Shown in pieces: positions 40,501 to 48,921 of a DNA stretch of 64,000 nt. Made by a program: the position numbers and the translations under genes. The notes under the pieces are model-generated. The model worked only from the letters and a program-made list of their open reading frames with translations. It did not search any database and was not told where the DNA came from. This DNA is from Rubrobacter xylanophilus DSM 9941 (lineage in GTDB: Bacteria; Actinomycetota; Rubrobacteria; Rubrobacterales; Rubrobacteraceae), in NCBI RefSeq assembly GCF_000014185.1, contig NC_008148.1:2584001-2648000 (forward strand), in the 5' to 3' direction. Position 1 is the first letter of the stretch; every line of letters starts with the position of its first letter.

Positions 40501-41540
40501 TGGCCGCCAAGCTCGACGAGTTCTTCAGCACCCCGGAGACGGCCGGGTTCCCCGGCTCCTACGGCGGGATCATCCACGAGATGCTCGAGGCCCGCGACGT
40601 GCGGATGGGCCAGTGGGGGGCGAGCAACCAGGTCTCCCACCACATCCCCTGGATGTACAACTACGCCGGCCAGCCGTGGAAGACCCAGAGGATCGTCCGC
40701 GAGGCCCTCTCCCGCCTCTTCGTGGGCAGCGAGATCGGGCAGGGCTACCCCGGCGACGAGGACAACGGGGAGATGTCCGCCTGGTACATCTTCGCCGCTC
40801 TCGGCTTCTACCCGCTGCAGATGGGCAGCGAGCACTACGTGATCGGCTCGCCGCTCTTCAAAGAGGCGACCGTGCACCTGCAGAACGGCGAGGAGATCGT
40901 AGTCCGGGCCCCGGACAACGGCCGGAGGAACGTCTACGTGCAGGGCCTCAAGGTGGACGGCCGCCGCTACGACAAGACCTACATCTCCCACGAGCAGCTG
41001 ACCGACGGGGCCGTGCTGGAGTTCGACATGGGCCCGCGCCCCTCCCGCTGGGGCACCGGTAAGAACGCGGTGCCGCCCTCGATCACGGAGGGCGGGGACA
41101 TCCCGCAGCCGCCGCGCGACGCGACCGGCGAAGGCCGCGGCACGGCGACGGCAGGCGGCGGCGCGGACGCCGAAGCCCTGTTCGACGACACCTCGGCCAC
41201 CCGGACCTCCTTCTCCGGGGAAGATCGCTGGCTGCAGTACCGCTTCGACGGCGAGAGGAAGGTGCGGGTCGGCTTCTACACGCTCACCTCTGGCGAAGCC
41301 GACGAAGCACCCCGCGGCTGGGTCGTCGAGGGCTCCAAAGACGGCCGCAGGTGGGTGGTGCTCGACGAGCGCCGGGGCGAGGAGTTCCGGTGGAGCCTGC
41401 AGACCCGCCCGTTCAAGCTCGAACGCCCGGGCAACTTCCGGCTCTACCGGATCGAGTTCTCCCGGGACGGGCGCAGCGCTCCGGTGGCGCTGGCCGAGGT
41501 GGAGCTGCTGACCGGCGGGGAACCGCCCCCTCGCCGGTGA
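37572..41540 (+). CDS. Large secreted GH92 glycosidase with two discoidin-like domains
   Basis: 1322 residues from ATG 37572 (GGGGGAAGG upstream); an ATG at 37614 would give a more typical signal peptide (MRLVGLGVVLVLLVGLSGG). Domains: F5/8-type C (discoidin) fold about residues 75-235 with ENLLDCSAQTKWLVFE and YYRLEITANHGDGLLQLAEL; a beta region; GH92 domain with GHDHDYTETNGWNFAFHVPHDGQGL and DEDNGEMSAWYIFAALGFYP near residue 1063; a second discoidin-like domain about 1190-1315 (LFDDTSATRTSFSG, RWVVLDERRGEEF). The end domains probably bind glycans. Acts outside the cell on alpha-mannosides with the upstream GH92. Confidence 0.85.
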   Translation: MRGDLGSCDLRGEVMRLVGLGVVLVLLVGLSGGLTAAGARSQGVGGEAAFYSSFEVSEPQPDWENAAETGPGGEPRASGVIGPEPECIPGNIREKVAEIRASGENTGGGEVKENLLDCSAQTKWLVFESTGWVELELSEPVAVVRYALTSANDFPGRDPRDWTLSGSQDGQSWTVLDRQTGQDFTERFQTREYDLQNGAAYRYYRLEITANHGDGLLQLAELQLSDGSPAPPRLPHMASEVGGGPRGGYNAKSGAGFTGLRALRYGGAHTAEGRGYSYNKVFDVDIRVTPQTELSYRIYPDFIQGDLRYPSTYAAVDLAFTDGTYLSELGARDQHGALLSPRGQGESKTLYTNQWNHKSSRIGEVASGKVIDRILVAYDNPDGPASFGGWIDDIRIETSPPKPERSRPSEWVLTTRGTNSSGSFSRGNTIPATAVPHGFNFWVPVTNAGSLSWLYEYHKDNNEENLPELEAFAVSHEPSPWMGDRQTFQFMPSAAEGEPPVGRRERALAFRHENEVARPHYYGVRFENGIRAEIAPTDHAAVLRFTFPGENASLVFDNVDDRAAFTVDRDAGVVTGWSDVRSGLSNGATRMFFYAEFDDPITASGSSARQTAWARFEAGSDRSVTMRAATSLISVEQARKNLRLEISPGDALEDVRERAQRLWDEKLGVIEVKGATEDQLTTLYSGLYRLFLYPNSAFENVGTREDPVYKHAVQSSSATQIPPGTTPTHTGAPVVEGKVYVNNGFWDTYRTVWAAYSLLSPQTAGELVDGFVQQYRDGGWVSRWSSPGYANLMTGTSSDVAFADAYVKGVPGIDARDTYDAALKNATVAPPGPDPYNTNVGRKGLVESTFLGYTPSRVSEGVSWALEGYINDFGIANMARKMSREPGLPAAERRRLREEAEYFLGRARNYVNMFDPAVGFFQGRASDGTWKSPPEEYDPRVWGHDHDYTETNGWNFAFHVPHDGQGLANLYGGREALAAKLDEFFSTPETAGFPGSYGGIIHEMLEARDVRMGQWGASNQVSHHIPWMYNYAGQPWKTQRIVREALSRLFVGSEIGQGYPGDEDNGEMSAWYIFAALGFYPLQMGSEHYVIGSPLFKEATVHLQNGEEIVVRAPDNGRRNVYVQGLKVDGRRYDKTYISHEQLTDGAVLEFDMGPRPSRWGTGKNAVPPSITEGGDIPQPPRDATGEGRGTATAGGGADAEALFDDTSATRTSFSGEDRWLQYRFDGERKVRVGFYTLTSGEADEAPRGWVVEGSKDGRRWVVLDERRGEEFRWSLQTRPFKLERPGNFRLYRIEFSRDGRSAPVALAEVELLTGGEPPPRR

Positions 41541-41589
41541 CGGCGGCGTTTGCGCGGGCGCTGCTCCCGTGCTAGCGTTGCCCCAAGCG

Positions 41590-42639
41590 ATGTCCGGAGC
41601 AGCACGCAGAGAAGAAGAGCCCGGCAGACCCGGCGGCCGGGTGACGCTGCGCGACGTGGCCCGGGAGGCCGGTGTCTCCATCAAGACGGTCTCCCGGGTC
41701 GTCAACGGCGAGCGGGAGGTGAACCCGGAGACGGCGGCCCGGGTCTCGGAGGTGCTCTCGCGGCTGCGGTACAGGCCCAACGAGCTGGCCCGCAGCCTGA
41801 AGGGCCGGCGGTCGCGCACGATCGGGCTCATGATCGCGGACATCTCCAACCCCTTCTACTCGGGCTGCGCCAAGGCGGTGGAGGAGGTGGCCCGCGAGCG
41901 GGGATACGCGGTGATCCTGTGCGCCTCGGCCGAGGACGCGCGGACGGAGAGGGAGTACGTGGACCTGCTCGTCCAGCGGCGGGTGGAGGGCCTGCTGCTC
42001 GTCCCCGCCGCCGACGGCCACGAGTACCTCCGGCAGGAGCAGACGGCAGGGCTCGCGGTGGTCGCCCTGGACCGCCCGATCGCCGGGCTCCCGACGGACG
42101 CGGTCATCGTCCAGAACCGGGCCGGGACGCGCAGGGCCGTCCAACACCTCATAGAGCACGGGCACCGGAGGATCGCCTTTGTGGGAGCCGGGAAGGGGCT
42201 CTACACCACCCGCAAACGGCTGGAAGGGTACCGGGAGGCGCTGCGGGAGGCTGGCCTGGAGGAGCTGGTGCGCCTGGAGGCCCCGGACGCCTCCTCCGCC
42301 GCAGGCAGGATGAGGGAGCTGCTGGCGCTAAACACCCCCCCGACGGCCGTCTTCGCGGCGAACAACCTGATCACGCTCGGCGTCCTGCAGGCCCTGGAGC
42401 GGGCCGGGGCGCGGGTCCCCGAGGACGTCGCCCTCGTCGGGTTCGACGACTTCGCGCTGGCGGCCGTGCTTCGCCCCCGGCTCACCCTGGTCCGCCAGCC
42501 GGCCGACGAGCTCGGCCGCCGCGCAGCCCGCCTGCTCATCGACCGCCTGGAGAACAAACTCCCCCCCACCCCCCGCAGGATCGTGCTGCCCACCGAGCTG
42601 ATCATCCGCGAGTCCTGCGGCTGCCAGCCCAACCCTTGA
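41590..42639 (+). CDS. LacI-family transcriptional regulator
   Basis: 349 residues from ATG 41590 (GTG 41569 is a possible earlier start). Helix-turn-helix and hinge: VTLRDVAREAGVSIKTVSRVVNGEREVNPETAARV and YRPNELARSLKGRRS (core AREAGVSIKTVSRVVNGE). Periplasmic-binding-like sensor: IGLMIADISNPFYSGCAKAVEE, GLAVVALDRPIAG, VQNRAGTRRAVQHLIEHGHRRIAFVG, FAANNLITLGVLQALE, VGFDDFALA. Sits between the GH92 genes and the sugar ABC transporter, its probable targets. A -10-like TAGCGT lies 11 bases before the ATG. Confidence 0.9.
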   Translation: MSGAARREEEPGRPGGRVTLRDVAREAGVSIKTVSRVVNGEREVNPETAARVSEVLSRLRYRPNELARSLKGRRSRTIGLMIADISNPFYSGCAKAVEEVARERGYAVILCASAEDARTEREYVDLLVQRRVEGLLLVPAADGHEYLRQEQTAGLAVVALDRPIAGLPTDAVIVQNRAGTRRAVQHLIEHGHRRIAFVGAGKGLYTTRKRLEGYREALREAGLEELVRLEAPDASSAAGRMRELLALNTPPTAVFAANNLITLGVLQALERAGARVPEDVALVGFDDFALAAVLRPRLTLVRQPADELGRRAARLLIDRLENKLPPTPRRIVLPTELIIRESCGCQPNP

Positions 42640-42691
42640 CAGGCCCGCCAGGGAGAGGCTACCCTGAAGCAGCTCTGACAACCTTGTCAGA
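42637..42691 (+). promoter_or_regulatory. Promoter and perfect operator of the sugar ABC operon
   Basis: A TTGACA -35 overlaps the LacI-gene stop and lies 18 bases before TACCCT. Downstream, TCTGACAA-CC-TTGTCAGA (42674-42691) is a perfect 8-base inverted repeat placed near the expected start site: a strong repressor operator. Confidence 0.6.
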
Positions 42692-42726
42692 AAGGGTACC
42701 GCCGGCAGAGCCGGGAGGAGGAAGGG

Positions 42727-43503
42727 GTGAACGACGGAGGACGGGAGCCCACGCTGAGCGCCCGCGGGATAACCAAGTCCTTTGGGGCGGTACAGGCCCT
42801 GAGGGGCGTGGACTTTGAGGTGTATCCCGGGGAGGTTGTGGCGCTCATCGGGGACAACGGCGCGGGCAAGAGCACCCTCATCAACGTCATAACCGGGGTC
42901 TTCCCCCCGGACTCGGGGGAGATCATCTTCGAGGGGCGCAGGGTGGAGTTTGAGACGCCGCACGACGCGAGGGATCTGGGGATCGAGACCGTATACCAGG
43001 ATCTCGCGGTGGCGCCGCAGCTGAACGCGGTGGCCAACATCTTCCTCGGCCGCGAGCGGCGGAGGGAGGGTCTTCTGGGGAGGCTCGGGTTTCTGGACGA
43101 GAAGCGGATGCAGCGGCAGACGGAGGAGCAGCTCCGCGAGCTGCGGGTGCGCATCCCGGACCTCACCAAGCCCCTCAGCACATTCTCCGGCGGGCAGCGC
43201 CAGGGGGTGGCGGTGGCCCGGGCGGTGATGTGGGCCAGCAAGGTGGTCATCATGGACGAGCCCACGGCGGCCCTCGGGGTGGCCCAGGCCGGCATGGTCC
43301 TCGACCTCGTGCGGCGGGTGCGCCAGACCGGGATACCGGTCGTGTTCATCAGCCACAACATGCCGCAGGTCTTCGAGGTCGCCGACCGGATAGTCGTCCT
43401 GCGGCTGGGAGAGGTGGCCGCCGAGCTGGACCCCAGAGAGGCCACCACCGACGACGCCGTGGCGGCGATGACCGGCTCGCTGCGCGGGGAAGGGGCGGCG
43501 TGA
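42727..43503 (+). CDS. Sugar ABC transporter ATPase (single NBD, FrcA-like)
   Basis: 258 residues from GTG 42727 with GGAGGAAGG upstream. Walker A GDNGAGKSTLINVITG near residue 45, signature TFSGGQRQGVAVARAV, Walker B VVIMDEPTAALGV, switch His in VFISHNMPQVFEVADRI. One nucleotide-binding domain only, as in FrcA, rather than the fused double form of RbsA; two copies must pair. Followed by permease with an ATGA overlap. Confidence 0.9.
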   Translation: MNDGGREPTLSARGITKSFGAVQALRGVDFEVYPGEVVALIGDNGAGKSTLINVITGVFPPDSGEIIFEGRRVEFETPHDARDLGIETVYQDLAVAPQLNAVANIFLGRERRREGLLGRLGFLDEKRMQRQTEEQLRELRVRIPDLTKPLSTFSGGQRQGVAVARAVMWASKVVIMDEPTAALGVAQAGMVLDLVRRVRQTGIPVVFISHNMPQVFEVADRIVVLRLGEVAAELDPREATTDDAVAAMTGSLRGEGAA

Positions 43504-44528
43504 TGGCGGGCAAGGCCGGGGGCGGGCTCCGCCGGCTGGTCTCCGGCTTCACCTCCGTGTGGATAATCCTCATCCTGGCCATCCTCGTGGCGGCCTTCTC
43601 CGTCTGGCACGGGAGGGCCTTCCTCAGCGCCGACAACTTCCTCAACATCGCGGTGGACGCCTCGGAGCTCCTGCTGCTCGCGGTGGGGGTGACCTTCGTG
43701 ATCATCACCGCCGGCATAGACCTCTCCGTGGGGGCCATACTCGTGCTCTCCAGCGTGATCGCCGCCCAGACCATGGTCGCGCTCTCCGGGACGCCGGAGC
43801 AGGTCCAGAACTACACCTACCCCAACCAGGCCGTCGGCATACCCGCGGGGATAGCGGTCGGCCTGCTCGTCGGGACTGGGTGCGGGCTCGTAAACGGCCT
43901 CATCATCACCAAGCTCAAGCTCACGCCCTTTATCGCCACGCTGGGCACCCTGGGGATCTTCCTCGGCACGGCCCAGATCCTCTCCGGGGGCACCAACGTG
44001 CCCTACGTGCCGCCCGCCATCCAGTCCGAGTTCGGGACCCGTCAGCTGCTCGGCGTCCTTCCCGTCCCCATAGCCATAAGCGCGGTGGTGGTCGTCGTGG
44101 CCATCCTCATGCTGCACAAGACCCGCTTCGGGCGGCACACCTACGCCATAGGCTCCAACGTGGAGGCCGCCCGCCGGGTGGGCATCGACGTGGAGCGCCA
44201 CCTCCTGAAGGTCTACACGCTGAGCGGCTTTCTCGCGGGGCTCGCGGGGATCATCGACGTCGCCCGGTTCAACACCGCCTCGGTCGGCGCGCACACCCTG
44301 GACAACCTGGCGGCCATCTCGGCCGCGGTCATAGGGGGCACCAGCCTCTTCGGCGGCATCGGGACCATAGTGGGGTCCGTGGTGGGGACCTTCATCCCGG
44401 CGGTCCTCAGGAACGGCTTCGTGATCGGGGGGGTCCAGCCCTTCTGGCAGCAGGTGGCCATAGGCGTGGTGCTGATCCTGGCCGTCTTTATAGACCAGCG
44501 GCGCAGGAGCGCCGAGGAGCGGATGTAG
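43503..44528 (+). CDS. Sugar ABC transporter permease (RbsC/FrcC family)
   Basis: 341 residues, eight to ten membrane helices. Motifs of the family: FLSADNFLNIAVDASELLLLAVGVTFVIITAGIDLSVGA (GIDLSVG core), LKLTPFIATLGTLGIFLG, YAIGSNVEAARRVGIDVERHLLKVY and AAVIGGTSLFGGIGTIVGSVVGTF. ATG overlaps the ATPase stop. Sugar identity unknown; mannose or a related monosaccharide fits the operon neighbours. Confidence 0.9.
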   Translation: MAGKAGGGLRRLVSGFTSVWIILILAILVAAFSVWHGRAFLSADNFLNIAVDASELLLLAVGVTFVIITAGIDLSVGAILVLSSVIAAQTMVALSGTPEQVQNYTYPNQAVGIPAGIAVGLLVGTGCGLVNGLIITKLKLTPFIATLGTLGIFLGTAQILSGGTNVPYVPPAIQSEFGTRQLLGVLPVPIAISAVVVVVAILMLHKTRFGRHTYAIGSNVEAARRVGIDVERHLLKVYTLSGFLAGLAGIIDVARFNTASVGAHTLDNLAAISAAVIGGTSLFGGIGTIVGSVVGTFIPAVLRNGFVIGGVQPFWQQVAIGVVLILAVFIDQRRRSAEERM

Positions 44529-44555
44529 GGCGAGAAACCGGGGAAAGGAGCGAGG

Positions 44556-45572
44556 ATGAACGAAGGCCTCTTCTGGCGGGGACGCAGGATCTCGCGCCGC
44601 GAGTTTCTCGGCGTCGCGGCCGCGGGCACCGGGGCGGTGTTCCTCGGGGGCCTCACCACCTCCTGCGGCGGGGGCGGAGGAGAAGGCGAGGGCTACAGGC
44701 TCGCTCTCATAGTCGGGGTCACCGGCGACGAGTTCTACACCACCATGGAGTGCGGGGCGCGGGCGGCGGCCCGAAAGCTCGGCGCCAGGCTCAACGTGCA
44801 GGGGCCCGAGGAGTTCTCGCCCGCGGCGCAGACCCCCATCCTGAACGCCGTGGTGCAGTCCAACCCCGACGCCATCCTCATCGCCCCCACAGACCGGACC
44901 GCGATGGTGGGTCCCATCCAGAGCGCCGTCAACCAGGACATCCCCGTGGTGCTGGTGGACACCACCATCGAGAAGGAGGAGATAGCGCTGGCCCGCATCT
45001 CCTCGGACAACGTCGAGGGGGGCAGGATGGCCGGGGAGGCCCTGGCCGAGCAGATAGGGGGCAAGGGCAAGGTGCTCCTCATCAGCGTCAAGCCGGGCAT
45101 CTCCACCACCGACCAGCGCAAGCAGGGCTTCGAGGAGGCGATAAAGCAGTACCCGGACATCGAGTACCTGGGGACCGAGTACTGCAACGACGACCCCACC
45201 CAGGCGGCCTCCATCACCACCTCCACCCTGCAGGCCCACCCGGATTTGGCCGGCATCTTCGGCGCCAACGTCTTCTCCGGACAGGGAGCCGGGACCGGGG
45301 TCCGGCAGGCGGGCAAGCGGGACCAGGTGAGCGTGGTGGCCTTCGACGCCTCCCCCACCCAGGTGGAGGATCTGCGCCGGGGCAACCTGGACGTGCTCAT
45401 CGCCCAGCACCCCAACGACATCGGGAGAAGGGGCGTCCAGATCGCCGTGAGGTACCTGGAGAGCGGCGAGGAGCCGGAGAACAAGCAGATCACCACCGGC
45501 TTCACCACCGTCACCCGCGACAACCTGGACGCCCCCGAGGTCGAGCGTTACCTCTACCGGGCCCAGTGCTAG
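44556..45572 (+). CDS. Sugar ABC transporter substrate-binding lipoprotein
   Basis: 338 residues. Twin-arginine-like signal RRISRREFLGVAAAGTG with a lipobox ending TSCGGGG at about residue 37, so folded export and membrane anchoring are likely. Type I periplasmic-binding fold: LALIVGVTGDEFYTTMECGARAAA, ILIAPTDRTAMVGPIQSAV, ISSDNVEGGRMAGEALAEQ and GIFGANVFSGQGAGTGV. Third gene of the transporter operon, start ATG 44556 with GGAAAGGAG upstream. Confidence 0.9.
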   Translation: MNEGLFWRGRRISRREFLGVAAAGTGAVFLGGLTTSCGGGGGEGEGYRLALIVGVTGDEFYTTMECGARAAARKLGARLNVQGPEEFSPAAQTPILNAVVQSNPDAILIAPTDRTAMVGPIQSAVNQDIPVVLVDTTIEKEEIALARISSDNVEGGRMAGEALAEQIGGKGKVLLISVKPGISTTDQRKQGFEEAIKQYPDIEYLGTEYCNDDPTQAASITTSTLQAHPDLAGIFGANVFSGQGAGTGVRQAGKRDQVSVVAFDASPTQVEDLRRGNLDVLIAQHPNDIGRRGVQIAVRYLESGEEPENKQITTGFTTVTRDNLDAPEVERYLYRAQC

Positions 45573-45612
45573 GGGCCTAGAAAGCAAGCTGCAAACCCGC
45601 CGCCCGGGGCGG

Positions 45613-45618
45613 TAACAT
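45613..45618 (+). promoter_or_regulatory. -10 box (TAACAT) giving a leaderless murJ transcript
   Basis: TAACAT ends 7 bases before the ATG at 45626 and no ribosome-binding site is present. Confidence 0.5.
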
Positions 45619-45625
45619 CCGCCCC

Positions 45626-47209
45626 ATGGCTGCCATGCTCAGGTCCATCTTCACCATGTCGGCGGCGACGGCGCTCTCCCGCCTCACCGGCTTTGTCCGG
45701 ACGATGGTGCAGGCGGCGGCGGTGGGGACGGGGACGGTGGTGGCCGAGGCCTACACCGTCTCCAACACGCTGCCGAACCAGATCTACGAGCTGTTCATGG
45801 GCGGACTGCTCTCCTCGATCTTCATCCCGCTGCTGGTGGAGCGGCTCTCCCGGCACGGGGAGGAGGACGCCCGGCGCCTCACCGGCGCGCTGCTGAACCT
45901 GATCGTCCCCTCGCTCGCCGCCGTCGCCGCACTCGGGATCGTCTTCGCCGGCCCGATCATAAGGCTGGCCACGGACTGGACGGGCTCGGGGAACCTCCCC
46001 CCGGAGCGCGCCCGGGAGACGACGGAGCTCGCGGTGCTGCTGTTCAGGGTCTTCGCCCTGCAGATCGTCTTCTACGGCATCGGGGCCCTGGCGACCGGGG
46101 TCCTGAACGCCCACCGGCGCTTCTTTCTGCCCACCTTCGCCCCCGTACTGAACAATCTGGCGGTCATCGCTTCCTTTGCGGGGTACGCCGCCCTCGCCCC
46201 CCACCGGCCGCTCGCCGCCGTCTACCTGCTGGCCGCGGGCACGACCCTCGGGGTGGCGGCGATGTCGCTCGTGCTGGTGCCCCAGGCGCTGCGCCTCGGG
46301 TACCGGCCGCAACCGGTGGCTTGGCACCCCTCGCTGCTGCCGGCGGCGCGGCTCGCCGGCCCCATGCTCGTCTTCGTCGCCGCCGCGGTCGGGGTGCAGG
46401 CGGCGGCGAACTTCTTCGGCTCCGCCTTCAGCGGCGCCTCCGACCTCTGGTACGCCTTCATGATCTTCCAGCTGCCCTACGGGGTCTTCGCGGTCGCGAT
46501 CGCCACCGCCCTCGTCCCGGAGCTCGCCGAGCGCCACGCCCGGGGGGACGCGGCGGGCTTCCGGGAGGACCTCTCCTTCGGCCTGCGCACGATGGCGTTC
46601 ATCATGGTCCCGGCCGCCGTGGGGATGGTGGCCCTCTCCCACCCGATAGTCGGCCTGCTCTACGAGCGCGGGGGCTTCGACCCCGCGGACACGGAGGAGG
46701 TCTCGGGGCTCTTGGCCGCCTACGGCCTCGGGCTCCTGGGGTACGCGGGCTACTTCATCCTGGTCCGCGCCTTCTACGCGCGCCAGAACACCCGCACCCC
46801 CGCGGCCCTGAACGTGGTCCTGCTGCTCCTCTACGTGGCCCTCGCCCACCTCCTCTCCTCGGCGCTCGGGCTCGCGGGCGTGGCGCTGGCCTTCTCCGCC
46901 TCCTACACCGCGCTCGCGCTCGCCCTGCTCGCCGCCATGCGCCGGGAGGTGAAGCGGGTGGACGGGGCGCGGATGGCCCGCTCCCTCCTCAGGATCCTCG
47001 CGGCGGGGGCGGTGATGTACGCCGCCGCCCGGGGGGTGCTGCTCGCGACGGGGACGGGCGAGAGCCTGGCCGAGAGGGCGCTCGCGCTCGCCCTCGGAGG
47101 GGGGCTCTCCCTCGCCGCCTACCTGGCCGCGGCCTATGCCCTCCGGGTCGAGGAGCTACGCTCGGCGGTGGCCCTGCTGCGCCACCGCTCGGTGCGGGCC
47201 GCCCGCTAG
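45626..47209 (+). CDS. murJ: Lipid II flippase MurJ
   Basis: 527 residues, about fourteen membrane helices, usual length. MATE/MVF-family features: SAATALSRLTGFVRTMVQAAAVG, AYTVSNTLPNQIYELFMGGLLSSIFIPLL, LNAHRRFFLPTFAPVLNNL, MIFQLPYGVFAVAIATALVPELAERHARGD and LSHPIVGLLYERGGFDP (core ERGGF). Moves lipid-linked peptidoglycan precursor across the membrane. Leaderless start; shares a CTAG stop with the convergent gene. Confidence 0.9.
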   Translation: MAAMLRSIFTMSAATALSRLTGFVRTMVQAAAVGTGTVVAEAYTVSNTLPNQIYELFMGGLLSSIFIPLLVERLSRHGEEDARRLTGALLNLIVPSLAAVAALGIVFAGPIIRLATDWTGSGNLPPERARETTELAVLLFRVFALQIVFYGIGALATGVLNAHRRFFLPTFAPVLNNLAVIASFAGYAALAPHRPLAAVYLLAAGTTLGVAAMSLVLVPQALRLGYRPQPVAWHPSLLPAARLAGPMLVFVAAAVGVQAAANFFGSAFSGASDLWYAFMIFQLPYGVFAVAIATALVPELAERHARGDAAGFREDLSFGLRTMAFIMVPAAVGMVALSHPIVGLLYERGGFDPADTEEVSGLLAAYGLGLLGYAGYFILVRAFYARQNTRTPAALNVVLLLLYVALAHLLSSALGLAGVALAFSASYTALALALLAAMRREVKRVDGARMARSLLRILAAGAVMYAAARGVLLATGTGESLAERALALALGGGLSLAAYLAAAYALRVEELRSAVALLRHRSVRAAR

Positions 47210-47601
47210 TCTCCCCACCCCAGGAACTCCGTCTTCTTCTCGTCCCGCTTCCCCTCGTCCACGATCTTCACTATCTTCGAGGGGGTGGGGTTCTCTATGG
47301 TGACGGCGTTGCCCTGGGAGTCGTAGACCTGGATGGCCACGCACAGGTAGTCGCCGGGGGCATGCTCCTCGGAGACCTTCACCGAGACCTCCACCGTCGC
47401 CTCCCTCTCCCCCCGGCCGTTGCCCCGCAGCTCCAGCACGTGATCCGGGTCGAGCCCGCGCGGCCCCAGCCCGCCGGAGTACCTCAGGCGCTTGAAGACC
47501 GCCCGCACCTGGGCGATGCCGTCCTCGTCCCTCAGGCGGACCGGCACCCGGATCACATCGTCGATGGAGTAGCTCTGCGGCCCCGTCCCCCGCGCGGGCA
47601 T
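47206..47601 (-). CDS. Hypothetical protein, 131 residues
   Basis: Soluble, mostly beta-predicted protein with no signal peptide and no family I recognise. Pattern: SYSIDDVIRVPVRLRDEDGIAQVRAVFKRL, then VEVSVKVSEEHAPGDYLCVAIQVYDSQGNAV, suggesting an immunoglobulin-like or C2-like beta sandwich. ATG 47601. Followed upstream by a small membrane protein gene in the same direction. Confidence 0.6.
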   Translation of the reverse strand: MPARGTGPQSYSIDDVIRVPVRLRDEDGIAQVRAVFKRLRYSGGLGPRGLDPDHVLELRGNGRGEREATVEVSVKVSEEHAPGDYLCVAIQVYDSQGNAVTIENPTPSKIVKIVDEGKRDEKKTEFLGWGD

Positions 47602-47620
47602 GGCAAGAACACCCCCCGCC

Positions 47621-47833
47621 CTAGCGGCCGGCGAACAGCCGGCGCACGATCACCGAGGCCAGGATGGTCGAGGTGGCCGTGGTGGCCCCCTTCAGCAGGG
47701 CCTCCAGGACGTCGTCCTTGATCCCCCGCTGCTCCGGGATGTCGATCAGCCGGTCGGCCACGAAGTGGCTTATGCCGTAGGCTATCCCGGCGGCGAGGAC
47801 GGTTATGAGCCGCTGCTGGGTGGCATCGTCCAT
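47621..47833 (-). CDS. Small membrane protein, 70 residues
   Basis: Starts MDDATQQRLITVLAAGIAYGISHFVADRLID, then a short charged stretch and a second hydrophobic helix ATTATSTILASVIVRRLFAG. Two amphipathic or membrane helices; no known family. ATG 47833 with GAGGAGG-like upstream sequence (GAGAGGAGGCACATCTG). Ends 19 bases before the next gene, so the two are one operon. Confidence 0.6.
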   Translation of the reverse strand: MDDATQQRLITVLAAGIAYGISHFVADRLIDIPEQRGIKDDVLEALLKGATTATSTILASVIVRRLFAGR

Positions 47834-47893
47834 CAGATGTGCCTCCTCTCGTGCGCCTGCCGTCTGCCGTATCTTACCCCCGAAACGGGCGGT

Positions 47894-48781
47894 CTACTCC
47901 GGACGCCGCCGCGCCAGGTACACCCCGGCCAGGACCACCGCCCCGCCGGCGAGCCTCGCCGGCGAGAGCCCCTCGCCGAGGAGGACCACGCCGGAGGCCA
48001 CGCCGACCAGCGTGATGAGGTACTGGTACACCAGCACCCGGTTGGCCCCGGTCTGCGAGACGCCCCGCTGCCAGGCCCAGAACCCGAAGGCCGCGACGAG
48101 CAGGGTGGAGTAGGCGGTGGCCGCCCACGCCGTCCCCCCGGCCCCGAGCCAGCCGGGCTCCAGCAGCCCGGGGAGGGCCGCCGGGACGGCCGCGAGCCCC
48201 CCGAAGAGCATGGTGTAGGCCGCCACCACCACCGGCGGGTAGGCCCGCAGCAGGGGAAGCGAGAGCACCGCGTACGAACCCCAGCAGACGGTGGCCAGAG
48301 CCACCAGCAGGTTCCCCTCCAGGCTGGAGCCCGCCTCCCCGCCCCCCGACCACACGATGAGCGCCACCCCGAGGAAGGCCAGCGCCACCCCCGCAACGCC
48401 CCGCCGCTCCGGCCGCTCCAGCCCCAGAGCCAGCCCGAGCAGCATCCCCCACACCGGCACGGCGGCGTAGATGAGCGCCGTGTCGGAGGCCGTGGTCATG
48501 CTCACCCCGAGCGTGAAGGCCACGTTGTTCAGGCCCACCCCCAGCGCCCCCACCCCGGCGAGGGCCGCGAGATCCCTCGCCTGCGGCGCCCCGCGCCCGC
48601 CGAAGACCCGGGCCACCGCGAGCAGCAAGAGCCCCGCAGCCACGAAGCGCAGCGCCACGAACGGCAGCGGCGGGATCTCCCGCACCGCTAGCTTCACGGC
48701 CACCGGGTTGGTGCCGAGGAAGAAGACCGCAAGGAGCAGGTAGAGCTCCGTGAGGATCGCTGTCTTGCCCTTGGAGGCCAC
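47894..48781 (-). CDS. EamA/DMT-family transporter
   Basis: 295 residues, ten membrane helices in two EamA repeats. Seen: YLLLAVFFLGTNPVAVKLAVREIPPLPFVALRFVAAG, ALIYAAVPVWGMLLGLALGLERP in repeat 1 and CWGSYAVLSLPLLRAYPP, RVLVYQYLITLVGVASGVVLLGEGLSP in repeat 2. Probably an inner-membrane metabolite or amino-acid exporter. GTG 48781 lies eight bases after a TAGAAT -10 (48790-48795): leaderless. Confidence 0.85.
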   Translation of the reverse strand: MASKGKTAILTELYLLLAVFFLGTNPVAVKLAVREIPPLPFVALRFVAAGLLLLAVARVFGGRGAPQARDLAALAGVGALGVGLNNVAFTLGVSMTTASDTALIYAAVPVWGMLLGLALGLERPERRGVAGVALAFLGVALIVWSGGGEAGSSLEGNLLVALATVCWGSYAVLSLPLLRAYPPVVVAAYTMLFGGLAAVPAALPGLLEPGWLGAGGTAWAATAYSTLLVAAFGFWAWQRGVSQTGANRVLVYQYLITLVGVASGVVLLGEGLSPARLAGGAVVLAGVYLARRRPE

Positions 48782-48789
48782 GAAGAGCG

Positions 48790-48795
48790 ATTCTA
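48790..48795 (-). promoter_or_regulatory. -10 box (TAGAAT) of the leaderless EamA gene
   Basis: Minus-strand TAGAAT ends 8 bases before the GTG at 48781, with no Shine-Dalgarno. Confidence 0.5.
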
Positions 48796-48921
48796 CGCCC
48801 GCCCGGCCCCCGCGGCGAGCCGTCAGAGACCGGAAGAGAAACTTCCGGAGGCCGCGGGCGTATCCTCCTGCACGAGGAGCCGGGGCGCGCTCCTCCGCAG
48901 GAGAGCAGGAGAAGGGAGGAC

